From assembly GCA_049642465.1 (NCBI GenBank), contig JBAROV010000110.1, forward strand, positions 67,475-131,474: DNA of 64,000 nucleotides, given 5' to 3'. Below are positions 25,623 to 34,273 of this stretch, one piece after another. Positions within the stretch are counted from its first letter, which is position 1. Each line of letters opens with the position of its first letter. The translations under genes and the position numbers were made by a program. Below the pieces are notes generated by a model. It was not told where the DNA came from and did not search any database. It worked only from the letters and a program-made list of their open reading frames with translations. The DNA is from CAWDPQ01 sp049642465 (lineage in GTDB: Bacteria > Acidobacteriota > Vicinamibacteria > Vicinamibacterales > 2-12-FULL-66-21).

Positions 25623-26722
25623 ATCGTTGGCTGTTCCCCATCGGCGTATTGCTCGTGGCTTCGGTCGCCGCCGTAGCTGCCGGGCAGACTCCACGTGGGA
25701 CCACTCGAGAAGGCGCGCTTTCTGCCGAAACGCGCCAGAAGCTGATGCAGAGTCTTGGGCGCGCGGCCGACTATCTGCGGCAGCAGCAGGGGGGCGACGG
25801 AACATGGGAGAAGCATCCGGGGATTACGGCGATGGCTGCCACGGCTCTGCTGCGACAGCCAGGCACCACTCCAGCGGCGCAGATGCCCGTCGTCGGCAAG
25901 TCGCTCGACGCGCTTGGGAAGCTGGCGAAACCGGACGGCGGCATCTACGAGAAGATGATCCCGCACTACATCACGGCGGTTTCGGTGATGAGCTTCGTCG
26001 CCGGCGGCCGGCCGCAGGACAAGGGGCTCATCGAGAAAGGACGCCGCTACCTGGCCGAGCACCTGCTCGATGAAGGTGAGGGCGTCCAGGCATCAGACAA
26101 GTTCTACGGCGGTATGGGATACGGCGGCACGAGCGACGGCGGCCGGGCCGACATCATCAGCCTGGAGTTCGGCCTTCGCGCGATGAAGGAAGCGGGGTTG
26201 CCGGCCAACGATCCCGCGTGGGAAAAGGCGATCAAGTTCCTCCAGCGCACGCAGAACAACAGTGAAACCAACGACCAGGAATGGGCGACGACCGATGGAG
26301 GATTCATTTATTACCCGGGTTTCAGCCAGATCCCTGGCGGGACGCGGTCGTACGGCAGCGCGACTTATGCGGGTGTCATGAGTTACGCGTGGGCCAACCT
26401 GAAGAAGACCGACGCGCGGACGCAGTCCGCGCTCAAGTGGATTCGGAATAACTACACCGTCGATGAAAATCCCGGGCTCGGGCAGAAGACTGTCTACTAC
26501 TACTACATGGTGTTCGCGAAGGCGCTGCAGGCGTCAGGCGAGAACGTCATCGTCGATTCCACCGGCGTTCGCCACAACTGGCGCGAAGAGCTTGCGCGCA
26601 AGCTTCTCAGCCTGCAGCACCAGGACGGGTACTGGGTGAACACGGACAAAGCAGAAATGCAGGACAACAAGGTGCTCGTCACGGCGTTCACCATGATGGC
26701 TATCGAAGCCATCCTTCAGTAG
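25619..26722 (+). CDS. Exported alpha/alpha-toroid protein (squalene-cyclase/prenyltransferase-like repeats)
   Basis: A 367-residue protein with a signal peptide (MNRWLFPIGVLLVASVAAVAA). The mature part has the QW-type toroid repeats of the terpene-cyclase/prenyltransferase superfamily: YLRQQQGGDGTWEKHPGITA, YEKMIPHYITAVSVMSFVAG, GGMGYGGTSDGGRADIISLE, YGSATYAGVMSYAWANL and LLSLQHQDGYWVNTD. The DXDD catalytic motif of squalene-hopene cyclases is not visible, so a binding or structural role is more likely than cyclisation. The ATG at 25619 overlaps the upstream stop (ATGA) and has AAAGGA upstream. Planctomycete and acidobacterial MoxR/VWA gene clusters often contain such a protein, function unknown. 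Confidence 0.82.
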   Translation: MNRWLFPIGVLLVASVAAVAAGQTPRGTTREGALSAETRQKLMQSLGRAADYLRQQQGGDGTWEKHPGITAMAATALLRQPGTTPAAQMPVVGKSLDALGKLAKPDGGIYEKMIPHYITAVSVMSFVAGGRPQDKGLIEKGRRYLAEHLLDEGEGVQASDKFYGGMGYGGTSDGGRADIISLEFGLRAMKEAGLPANDPAWEKAIKFLQRTQNNSETNDQEWATTDGGFIYYPGFSQIPGGTRSYGSATYAGVMSYAWANLKKTDARTQSALKWIRNNYTVDENPGLGQKTVYYYYMVFAKALQASGENVIVDSTGVRHNWREELARKLLSLQHQDGYWVNTDKAEMQDNKVLVTAFTMMAIEAILQ

Positions 26723-26768
26723 CGAGCTTGCACCAGACAACTCTCGTCGATAGGCGGAGCTGGCCGGG

Positions 26769-28127
26769 ATGCCGCTGATCCTGCTGGCGAGCGTGTTTGC
26801 TGCCGGCGTGATCTCTGGCGTGACTGACACGTCGGCGCCGGTCAGCCTCGTGCTGCGCGCACAAGCGGGGCTTGGCGGCTTCGCCCGACCGGGACGATGG
26901 ACACCGCTTCGAGTCCAGATCGACAACCACAGCCGCGATCTGAAGGGTGAAGTCCTCGTGGAGTGGGGGGAAATGCGATTACACCGCGCAATCGACATTC
27001 CCGCGCCCTCGCGAACCGTCATTGACCTCTACGTACGGACGCTCGACGTGCGGAGCTCGATTGGCGTGCGCTTAATCGCGAGTGGCGGAACGCTCGCGTC
27101 CGCAGACGTCCCCATCGGCGTCGTAGCCGACGAAGAGCTTCTGGTAGTCTGCGTCGGCACCGAACCGAAGGGTTCGAGCGGGCCCCCGTGCACGACGACG
27201 ATGCTGCCCGAGGCGCTTCCACGCTCGATGCGAGGCTACGTCGCCGCGGACGAAGTGCGAATGCAGCCCGGAACCGAATCGCGTCTCTCTCGCCCGCAAC
27301 GGATGGCACTTCACCGGTGGCGCGCCTACCGCGAGCTCGAAGGTCAGGGCCTCCTCACACGAGCTCCGCAGGCGCCGCTGACCGCGGCCATCCCGAGTGG
27401 CGTCGGACGCGCGACCACGATCGCGGCGGTCATGCCGATCGCGTTGCTGCTGGCCTCCACATTCATCTGGATGCGCGGTCGTGGTTCTGCCTTGCGATCG
27501 TATGCTGCGATCGTCGGTACCAGCGTCCTCGGCGTTGGGGTTGCTGTCGGCGCCGGCCGGTTCGGTCCGGGTGCGCATGTCCTCGTACGTCATTCCACAA
27601 CCTTGCAACAGGTGGGCGACGGAGCGATCGTGTCGATGCGGGGAACCATTGAGTACCCGGCTGTTGGGGGCTACACGATGCGCGTGCTGGGGGTCGACGG
27701 CGATCTGACGTCCCGGTGGACGAGCACAGCGGAGCAGTGGCTGGATGCGAGCGGCACTCCTATTCGTGCTGGCACCTTCGGCCGTGGCACCCGTGAAGAG
27801 GTAGAGGTACGCGGCGTCGCGGAGTACGCGCCATTTCAAGTGCATAGAGAAGGCGACGTCGTCCGCGTCCTCAATGTGTCTGACGCCACGCTGATTGACT
27901 GCTCCTTTCCGGAAGGGTTTTCCGTGAGACTCGCCGGCAACCTCGCCCCTGATCAATCGGCATCGGCATATGCACTCGCGCCGACCGATGCGCCGTTCTT
28001 CTCGTGCGTCCTTCCTGTGCCGCCGGTCAGCTTCAGCGAAGTCAGTTTTCCGGTGCGAGTCGAGGGCGCTGCGCTAGTCTCGGTGACATTGCCCGAGCGG
28101 TCATCGGAGGAGGCCACTCCGGAATGA
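26769..28127 (+). CDS. Membrane-anchored periplasmic protein of unknown function
   Basis: A 452-residue protein. The N-terminus (MPLILLASVFAAGVISGV) is a probable signal peptide. Residues about 25-130 look like a beta-sandwich (GRWTPLRVQIDNHSRDLKGE, GVRLIASGGTLASADVPIGV). Two membrane helices follow (about 219-237 and 245-263), then a second all-beta region to the end. This layout, a periplasmic beta domain then a helical pair then another beta domain, resembles the large membrane components found in ABC-2/MoxR clusters, but I recognise no named family. Its stop overlaps the ATPase start (ATGA at 28124-28127). Confidence 0.72.
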   Translation: MPLILLASVFAAGVISGVTDTSAPVSLVLRAQAGLGGFARPGRWTPLRVQIDNHSRDLKGEVLVEWGEMRLHRAIDIPAPSRTVIDLYVRTLDVRSSIGVRLIASGGTLASADVPIGVVADEELLVVCVGTEPKGSSGPPCTTTMLPEALPRSMRGYVAADEVRMQPGTESRLSRPQRMALHRWRAYRELEGQGLLTRAPQAPLTAAIPSGVGRATTIAAVMPIALLLASTFIWMRGRGSALRSYAAIVGTSVLGVGVAVGAGRFGPGAHVLVRHSTTLQQVGDGAIVSMRGTIEYPAVGGYTMRVLGVDGDLTSRWTSTAEQWLDASGTPIRAGTFGRGTREEVEVRGVAEYAPFQVHREGDVVRVLNVSDATLIDCSFPEGFSVRLAGNLAPDQSASAYALAPTDAPFFSCVLPVPPVSFSEVSFPVRVEGAALVSVTLPERSSEEATPE

Positions 28128-28834
28128 CGGCGATTGTGCGCACGCGAGAGCTGGTGCGTCGGTTTGGCAGCACGGTGGCCCTCGATGGGATTGACCTGGA
28201 GGTCGCCAGGGGCGAGCGCGTGGGACTTTATGGTCCGACAGGCGCCGGACGGACAACCTTGCTGCAGATCCTGGCGGCCGTGCACCCCCCCTCGTCTGGG
28301 GTCGTCGAGATTGCAGGCATCGACGCCGGCCGCTTTCCCTTCGACGCACGCGCCTTCACGCTGTATATCGGCCGCGATCTCGTGGCGTCGAATCGTCTCC
28401 GTGCCGTCGAGTATCTTGATTTCGTGCGGCACGCGCGTGGCAAGGATGCGAATCGCCCGGCGAGGATGAGCACGCCTGCCGCATTGCGGCGAGCGGAGCT
28501 TCGGGCCGACGTCAGCATCGATCGACTTGCCGTTGGAATGCGCAAACGACTCGCGCTCACAGCAGCGCTCGTCGTCGCGCCGCCAGTGCTGCTGCTGGAC
28601 GAACCGTTTTCATCGCTCGACGACGATGACAGGTGGTTCCGCGACTGGTTGACTGAAACGCGTTCCATGGGAATCACGATCATTGGCTCCATCAACTCGC
28701 GAGTGTCCGGCGCCGTGCGGTACGAAACCGTGTGGCGCATGGAGCACGGGCGCATCGTGTCACGGTTGGCACCTCCCGGAGCGGAACGTCGCCCGGAAGG
28801 GCAGGGCAGACCCGTGAAGGTGGGAGCTCACTGA
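28124..28834 (+). CDS. ABC-type ATPase with altered catalytic motifs
   Basis: A 236-residue ABC ATPase fold. Walker B is intact (PPVLLLDEPFSSLD, Glu160) and a signature-like segment is present (IDRLAVGMRKRLALTAAL). Walker A reads GPTGAGRTT, with Arg43 in place of the invariant Lys. The H-loop His is missing (GITIIGSINSRVSG), and the Q-loop Gln is not seen (FTLYIGRDL). These changes predict weak or no ATP hydrolysis, so it may work as a nucleotide-sensing or structural partner. Neighbouring permease-like genes (24846 and 28834) are the likely membrane partners. It overlaps the upstream gene by ATGA and the downstream gene by one base (TGATG). Confidence 0.85.
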   Translation: MTAIVRTRELVRRFGSTVALDGIDLEVARGERVGLYGPTGAGRTTLLQILAAVHPPSSGVVEIAGIDAGRFPFDARAFTLYIGRDLVASNRLRAVEYLDFVRHARGKDANRPARMSTPAALRRAELRADVSIDRLAVGMRKRLALTAALVVAPPVLLLDEPFSSLDDDDRWFRDWLTETRSMGITIIGSINSRVSGAVRYETVWRMEHGRIVSRLAPPGAERRPEGQGRPVKVGAH

Positions 28835-29493
28835 TGCGTGCGCTGACGACTCGCGAGCTCATCGTTGCGGCTCGAACCGCCGCAGTCCCTCTCGCTGCGT
28901 TGACCATCCTCGGGCTGCTGACGACGTTCGTGCTTGCCTGGTCGCCCGGCGTGCCGGTGCTCGCGCCGATGAATCTGTACGAGCAGGTCCGGGTGCTGCA
29001 CTGGGGACTGGTCGCTGCCGTACTGCCTTGGATCGCGGTGCGGTCGTCATCGATGGATCGTGGAGATGTCCTGGTCATGACCACGGCGTTCATTGGATTC
29101 CGGCCCGCGTCGGTGGTCCTGGCCAAGGTCTTCGCCGCGTTCACCGTACTGGTGGCTGTCGTGCTGTCGGGAACGCCCGCACTCGTCGTGGCACAACAGG
29201 CCGCCGCGGTGTCGACCGCCGGCGTCTTCGTCGATCTGCTGCCGCTTCTCGGGCTCGCCTACCTCATCGCAGCGGCGTCCACGGCGTCGATCATGCTCGC
29301 TTCGGATGGACTTCGAGCCTGGCTGTGGGCGTCGAGTATCGTCACCGCGATACTCGTAGCGGCGGCCGGCCTGGCGCGCGAGTTCTCGATGGTGGGCGTG
29401 TTCTGCGGAGCCGCTGGCGTCGCGGGGACGGCGTGGCTTTGTTCCACAGCTGGCAGGTTTCTCACCTATCTGGGTTGTTCAGATGCCGCCTAG
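28834..29493 (+). CDS. ABC-2-like integral membrane protein
   Basis: A 219-residue protein, almost wholly hydrophobic, with about six membrane segments (residues 12-35, 48-68, 88-110, 125-150, 165-182 and 185-205). The loop RSSSMDRGDVLVMTTAFIGF followed by RPASVVLAKVFAAF corresponds to the cytoplasmic coupling loop of ABC-2 permeases. GGGAG lies upstream of the ATG, which overlaps the ATPase stop by one base. It probably forms the membrane part with the protein from 24846, driven or regulated by the atypical ATPase. Confidence 0.78.
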   Translation: MRALTTRELIVAARTAAVPLAALTILGLLTTFVLAWSPGVPVLAPMNLYEQVRVLHWGLVAAVLPWIAVRSSSMDRGDVLVMTTAFIGFRPASVVLAKVFAAFTVLVAVVLSGTPALVVAQQAAAVSTAGVFVDLLPLLGLAYLIAAASTASIMLASDGLRAWLWASSIVTAILVAAAGLAREFSMVGVFCGAAGVAGTAWLCSTAGRFLTYLGCSDAA

Positions 29494-30610
29494 CGACTCG
29501 AACGCCGTGCTCGGCGCGGCCCTGCGGCGCTTCCGGCGGCGTCTGCGTCTGGTGGCGTTCGTCCGGTATGTGCCCGTCGCGAGTGCGATCGCGCTTGGAC
29601 TGGTGAACGTCCTCGTGATCGCGCGGCCTGACATAGGTGTTGACCCGGCCGTATGGGCGGGGTCGCTTGTGCTCGCCATCGTATCGGCGTACGGGTTGGC
29701 GGTACTCCAAACGCCTTCTCTCTCCGCCACGGCGCGCATCGTCGATCGGCAGTTGGGACTTCAAGATCGCGCCACATCCGCGTTGGAGTTCTCTCCGGCA
29801 ACGGATGCAATTTCTCGACTTGTGATCGAGGACGCCGCGGCACGTCTCCGAACCGTTCCGGTGTCCCGGCTCCCGTTGAGTGTGCCAGTGTCCGCCCGAT
29901 GGCTGGCTGCCTCCGCGGTTGCGGCGTCTGCGCTCATTCTCCTTTGGGCGCCAGGTTCGACATCTGACTCGTATTTCCTGTCCGATTCAGTTTCGACCAT
30001 GGTCGCTCGTCGTACGGCCGCAGAAACCGGTGTCCGGCCAGAAGGCTCGAAGGCAAAGCCTCTTATGCCCGGAACGGTGAGTGTTGGCAATGGTGGCCGC
30101 CGCACGGCCCGGGTATCTGCCGCGATACCCGACGTTCCACCGCCGCAAGCAAACAACGCCGCAGGCCGTTCGGCCGGGAGCAACACGGGCCGTAGTGACT
30201 CGACGACGTCGAAGGGGGAAGCCCGCGCCAGTCAGCAGGCTCCGCTTGCGTTACCGCCGCCGTCGCGTTCTTCTGCCGCATCCGGGTTGAGCGGACGTTC
30301 CGCAGGTGACGGACGCGCGCGTGGAGAGGCCGCGCGAGGTTCATCGTCCATGCAGACGGCTTCAGGGCGGGGCGCGGGCGCCGCCGCCACGAAGGAGAGC
30401 GCGGGCGGCGGTGTCGGTGGCGGCGCGCTCGTCAGCGTGAAACCGGGCGCAGCAGTTTCCGAACCAACCACCGGACATCGACAGACAGCGGACTATGCCG
30501 CCGCGTACGCTCGCGCCGAATCCGCAATGCCAATGGAGCACGTGCCGCCCGCTCTTCGGTCGTACGTTCGTGCCTACTTCCTCGCGATTCGGCCCACGGC
30601 ACGCCAGTGA
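29483..30610 (+). CDS. Membrane protein with long low-complexity tail, unknown function
   Basis: A 375-residue protein. Two membrane helices near the N-terminus (about 25-45 and 58-75) and a third at about 135-155 (WLAASAVAASALILLWAPG) flank the segment RIVDRQLGLQDRATSALEFS, which recalls the start of DUF4175-like proteins of MoxR/VWA clusters. Residues 190-330 are a Ser/Gly/Ala/Arg-rich, probably disordered stretch. A conserved-looking helical tail (YAAAYARAESAMPMEHVPPA) ends the protein. It overlaps the upstream gene by 11 bases and the MoxR gene by GTGA. No function is assignable. Confidence 0.72.
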   Translation: MPPSDSNAVLGAALRRFRRRLRLVAFVRYVPVASAIALGLVNVLVIARPDIGVDPAVWAGSLVLAIVSAYGLAVLQTPSLSATARIVDRQLGLQDRATSALEFSPATDAISRLVIEDAAARLRTVPVSRLPLSVPVSARWLAASAVAASALILLWAPGSTSDSYFLSDSVSTMVARRTAAETGVRPEGSKAKPLMPGTVSVGNGGRRTARVSAAIPDVPPPQANNAAGRSAGSNTGRSDSTTSKGEARASQQAPLALPPPSRSSAASGLSGRSAGDGRARGEAARGSSSMQTASGRGAGAAATKESAGGGVGGGALVSVKPGAAVSEPTTGHRQTADYAAAYARAESAMPMEHVPPALRSYVRAYFLAIRPTARQ

Positions 30611-31602
30611 CAGTAACCGAGCATCCGTTGGAGCAAGCGGCGCTGTTCCGCGACTGTTTCACGCGGTTGCGATCAGAGATCGGGCGCGTCTTCGTCGGCC
30701 AGCCATCGGTCGTCGAGCAGCTGCTCCTCTGTTTCTTCTGTCAGGGGCATGGGTTGATCGAAGGGGCCCCCGGTCTGGGCAAGACGCTGCTCGTGCGCAG
30801 TTTGAGCGAGGCATTGAGCCTGCGGTTCGCCCGTGTGCAGTGCACGCCGGACCTGATGCCCGCCGACATCACTGGAACGAACGTCATGGTCGACAGCCCG
30901 GATCGTACCCACAGGTTTCTCTTTCAGCCAGGTCCCATATTCGCCAACATCGTGCTCGCGGACGAAATCAATCGCGCGACGCCCCGCACGCAGTCGGCAT
31001 TTCTCGAAGCCATGCAGGAACGTCACGTGACGGTGTTCGGCACGACGAACCCGATCGCCCCGCCGTTCTCGCTCTTCGCCACGCAGAACCCCGTCGAGAT
31101 GGAAGGCACCTACCCGCTTCCGGAGGCCCAGCTCGACCGGTTCTTCTTCAAGCTCACGGTTTCGGTTCCGGAAGTCGACGAGCTCGCCGAGATCATGGCC
31201 AGGACCACGGGGGATGAAGAGCCCCGCGTGGCGCCGCTCTTTGGCGCCGATGTCGCGCAATCGTTGTTCACCGTGATCCGGCACGTGAAGATCGCCGATC
31301 CCGTGCTGCGCTACGGCCTGCGGATCCTCCGCGCGACGCATCCGCAGGTGAAGGATGCGCCGGAGAGCGTGCGCAAGTACGTGCGTTACGGGGCGAGCCC
31401 GCGGGGCGCTCAGGCGATGGTGCTGGCGGCGAAGGCGCTGGCGCTCCTCGCCGGCCGCTTTCACGTCGCGATCGAGGATCTGCGGCAGGTCGCGTTGCCC
31501 GCGCTGAACCATCGGATCATCCGGAACTTCCATGCCGAGGTCGAACAGGTCCCCGCCGATTCGCTCGTCGCTGATGTGCTGGCCTCGGTCGTTGAGGAAT
31601 AG
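30607..31602 (+). CDS. moxR: MoxR-family AAA+ ATPase
   Basis: A 331-residue AAA+ ATPase of the MoxR group, which acts as a chaperone-like partner of VWA-domain proteins. Walker A GAPGLGKT is at 53-60, followed by DLMPADITGTNVM, Walker B FANIVLADEINRATPRTQ, sensor 1 FATQNPVEMEGTYPLPEAQL with the arginine finger region LDRFFFKL, and the C-terminal lid with YVRYGASPRGAQAMVLAAKA. All catalytic residues are present. The GTG start overlaps the upstream stop (GTGA). DUF58 and VWA genes follow at once, the standard MoxR-cluster order. Confidence 0.95.
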   Translation: MTVTEHPLEQAALFRDCFTRLRSEIGRVFVGQPSVVEQLLLCFFCQGHGLIEGAPGLGKTLLVRSLSEALSLRFARVQCTPDLMPADITGTNVMVDSPDRTHRFLFQPGPIFANIVLADEINRATPRTQSAFLEAMQERHVTVFGTTNPIAPPFSLFATQNPVEMEGTYPLPEAQLDRFFFKLTVSVPEVDELAEIMARTTGDEEPRVAPLFGADVAQSLFTVIRHVKIADPVLRYGLRILRATHPQVKDAPESVRKYVRYGASPRGAQAMVLAAKALALLAGRFHVAIEDLRQVALPALNHRIIRNFHAEVEQVPADSLVADVLASVVEE

Positions 31603-31608
31603 GTCCCA

Positions 31609-32487
31609 ATGCTTTCGGCTGACGAAGTGCGACAGCTTGATCGTCTGACCTTTGGCAACGGGAACGTGTCCCCCGAGTCGACGTTGTCGGGCGCCCGTAT
31701 CGCGAGAGTCCGCGGCTTCAGCAACGAATTTCAGGATCTTCGCCCGTACCAGGCCGGTGACGACCCGCGGTCGATCGAGTGGACGGTCTATGGTCGCCTC
31801 GGTCAGCTCGTCACGCGGACGTACCGCTCGAACGCGCAGTTGAAGGTTCATGTGCTCCTGGACATCAGCGCATCCATGAGCGGCGGGGTGCCCGACAAGC
31901 TCTCCACTGGAGCGAAGCTTGCGGCGCTGCTCGGCTACGTCGCCATCCGGGCGCGTGAGGCGGTTGGACTCGTGACGTTCAACGCTGCGATCACCCAGCG
32001 TTTCGCGCCTGCCACCGGGCGCCGCCAGTTATTCCGGATTTTCGCGGCGCTGAGCAAGGTGGTCGCGGAGGGGCGCTCCGCGATCGGCGCGTCGCTGATG
32101 AATTACAGTGCGGTGGAAAAGGGGCCCGGCCTCGTGGTCGTGATCTCGGATTTTTTTGACGCGAACGATGTCCTCCAGGGGTTCCACACCCTGCAGCACC
32201 GGGGACTCACTCCCGCTGTCGTGCAGCTCCTCTCCGCCGACGAGCTCGACCCGTCGTTCGTGGGAGATGTCGAGCTCGTGGACATCGAAACATCGGATAC
32301 GGTTCGCTTGATCGCGGATGCTGAGAGTATCTCCGCGTACAGGGCCGGACTCGACGAGAATCGGGCGTCGCTGCGCGAGTTTTGCGACGCGAATGCGCTG
32401 CCATTCCTTCAACTGACCTCCTCCGAATCGTTCGCGGACATGCTCCGGGCGTGCGCAAGCGCCGGCCTGTTCGTCGGCCAGCCATAG
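31609..32487 (+). CDS. DUF58 family VWA-like protein
   Basis: A 292-residue soluble protein of the DUF58 family that accompanies MoxR ATPases. The diagnostic DUF58 block FQDLRPYQAGDDPRSIEWTV is present, followed by a VWA core with an intact MIDAS start (LLDISASMS), GLVTFNAAITQRFAP and VVVISDFFDAND. MIDAS domains bind a divalent cation and a partner protein. The ATG follows GAGGAA with six bases between it and the MoxR stop. The protein probably is a MoxR client or adaptor acting at the inner membrane. Confidence 0.93.
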   Translation: MLSADEVRQLDRLTFGNGNVSPESTLSGARIARVRGFSNEFQDLRPYQAGDDPRSIEWTVYGRLGQLVTRTYRSNAQLKVHVLLDISASMSGGVPDKLSTGAKLAALLGYVAIRAREAVGLVTFNAAITQRFAPATGRRQLFRIFAALSKVVAEGRSAIGASLMNYSAVEKGPGLVVVISDFFDANDVLQGFHTLQHRGLTPAVVQLLSADELDPSFVGDVELVDIETSDTVRLIADAESISAYRAGLDENRASLREFCDANALPFLQLTSSESFADMLRACASAGLFVGQP

Positions 32488-32491
32488 CGGC

Positions 32492-34273
32492 ATGTCCCTT
32501 AGGAATCCGGCGGCCCTGTGGTTGCTGCTGCTTGTCTTGGTGCCTCTCCTGTTGTCCCGCAGCAAGCCCCGGGTTCGGCACGTGGTTTCGAACGTTTACT
32601 TGTGGCGCGAAGCGGTTCGGCGTGCTGGTGGGCGCGTTGCCCCTCGACGTGTGCGTCTGACATGGCTGGTGCTGGTGCAGATGACGTGTTTAGGCGCGAT
32701 GGTGTTCTCGCTCGCTGGCCCCGTCGTCTCGCTCGAGGGCGGTCTGACGGTTTTCGTGTTCGACGTCTCGGCAAGTATGGCGGCACGCGATGGCGGAGCC
32801 ACACGGCTAGATGCCGCACGCGCACGCGCGCGGTCCATCGTCAGGGCCCTGCCACGTTTTGCTCGAGTCCGCCTGATCCTGGCGACCGCATCCCCGCGGC
32901 AGGCAGGGCAGTGGGCCGCCTCGGACCCTCTCTTGTTGGCGGCGATCGATGCGCTGGCACCGACGGCCGGTACCGCGGACGTGACCGGGGCGATGGAACT
33001 CGCAGTGGGAAGCGGTGATGTCGACAATATCATCGTCTTTGGCGACACGGACGTAGCGATCGTAGAAAGCGGCCGCGATTCGCCCGCGGTGCAAATCGTA
33101 CGCGTCGGCAGCGTTGCGGAGAATGCTGCGGTTACGCGCGTCGCCGTTCGCGAAAGAGAGCTCGGTGGCCGCGCAGGCCAGGCATTGGTGACCTTGCGCA
33201 ACTACGGCTCGACCCTCCGCGCCGCAGACGTAGAGGTCTCTGTCGATGGCCGGATCGTTCACCGCCAACACGTGCAACTTCTCCCCGCTGTTTCGCAGAC
33301 TCTGAATGTGGAGTTGCCCGATGTCGGGCATTTTGTCACCGCGCGGCTCGTTGGGAACGACGCGCTGTCGCTCGACGATTTACGCTCCGTTGGCGTCCCT
33401 CTCGCGAACGCGATCCGCGTGGCGCTCCTCGGACCCAGAGGTTCGTTCCTCGAACGGGCTCTGGAAGTGAATCCCTCCGTGTCGCTCCGGACCTACGGTC
33501 CAGACGGCACCTTGCAAGAGATCGCCTCGACCGAGGACTTTGACGTGGTGGTCTGTGACAGATGCCGCGACTCAGACGCGGAGATTCCGTCACTGGTCAT
33601 CACCCGCGGCGGCGGTGAGCCGATCCATGACGTCCTGAGAGTTGTCAGCACCGACCACCCGTTGGCGGATGCCCTCGAATCCGGCAAACAGATAGCGACG
33701 GCAGGATCTTCCACCGCGACTGCTGACCGTGCCGACGTTGTGCTCCGGGTAGGCAGCGCTCCCGCAGTAACGGCTTCCGAGCGCGACGGACAGCGTCGAG
33801 TCGATATTCATCTTGACCTGACAGAACCGGACTTCGTTGTGAGCGCCGCCTTTCCTCTGCTGGTCGCGAACGCTGTCGGCTGGCTCGCCGCGCAGTACAC
33901 CATGCCGTCGGAAGTAATCGCGGGTGAGCCACTCGCGTTCAGACTGGCGACCACGGCGGCCAACATGGTTCGCGTCCTGGGCCCTGACGGCAGCTCGCGC
34001 GACGTGCGGCGCACGGGCGGCCTGTTCATCGTGGCCGATACGGAAGCGGCGGGACAGTATCGTATCCACGTGGACGGATCCGAGCGCCTTGTTGCCGTCA
34101 ACCCGAACGTCGAGGCGGAGTCGAACCTCTCCGCGGCGCAGGGTGCATCGTTCAATCGAACTGGTAACGCGACGGTATCCGTGCGCGCGCCGATCTCGGT
34201 GGCGAGATGGCTGGTGTTGCTGAGTGTCGGGCTCCTCGCGATGGAATGGCGCATCCGACTCCACGGTGCATGA
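32492..34273 (+). CDS. BatA-like membrane-anchored VWA protein
   Basis: A 593-residue protein. Two N-terminal membrane helices (about 8-22 and 58-78) are joined by a basic loop, the typical BatA layout. The periplasmic or cytoplasmic VWA domain begins FVFDVSASMAARDGG, with the MIDAS D-x-S-x-S and the threonine of ADVTGAMELA. A beta-rich region (residues 200-560, with GQALVTLRNYG and GHFVTARLVGNDALSLDDLR) follows, and a last helix lies near the C-terminus (RWLVLLSVGLLAMEW). BatA proteins are MoxR partners in stress and envelope functions. Four bases separate it from the DUF58 gene, and its stop overlaps the next start. Confidence 0.87.
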   Translation: MSLRNPAALWLLLLVLVPLLLSRSKPRVRHVVSNVYLWREAVRRAGGRVAPRRVRLTWLVLVQMTCLGAMVFSLAGPVVSLEGGLTVFVFDVSASMAARDGGATRLDAARARARSIVRALPRFARVRLILATASPRQAGQWAASDPLLLAAIDALAPTAGTADVTGAMELAVGSGDVDNIIVFGDTDVAIVESGRDSPAVQIVRVGSVAENAAVTRVAVRERELGGRAGQALVTLRNYGSTLRAADVEVSVDGRIVHRQHVQLLPAVSQTLNVELPDVGHFVTARLVGNDALSLDDLRSVGVPLANAIRVALLGPRGSFLERALEVNPSVSLRTYGPDGTLQEIASTEDFDVVVCDRCRDSDAEIPSLVITRGGGEPIHDVLRVVSTDHPLADALESGKQIATAGSSTATADRADVVLRVGSAPAVTASERDGQRRVDIHLDLTEPDFVVSAAFPLLVANAVGWLAAQYTMPSEVIAGEPLAFRLATTAANMVRVLGPDGSSRDVRRTGGLFIVADTEAAGQYRIHVDGSERLVAVNPNVEAESNLSAAQGASFNRTGNATVSVRAPISVARWLVLLSVGLLAMEWRIRLHGA

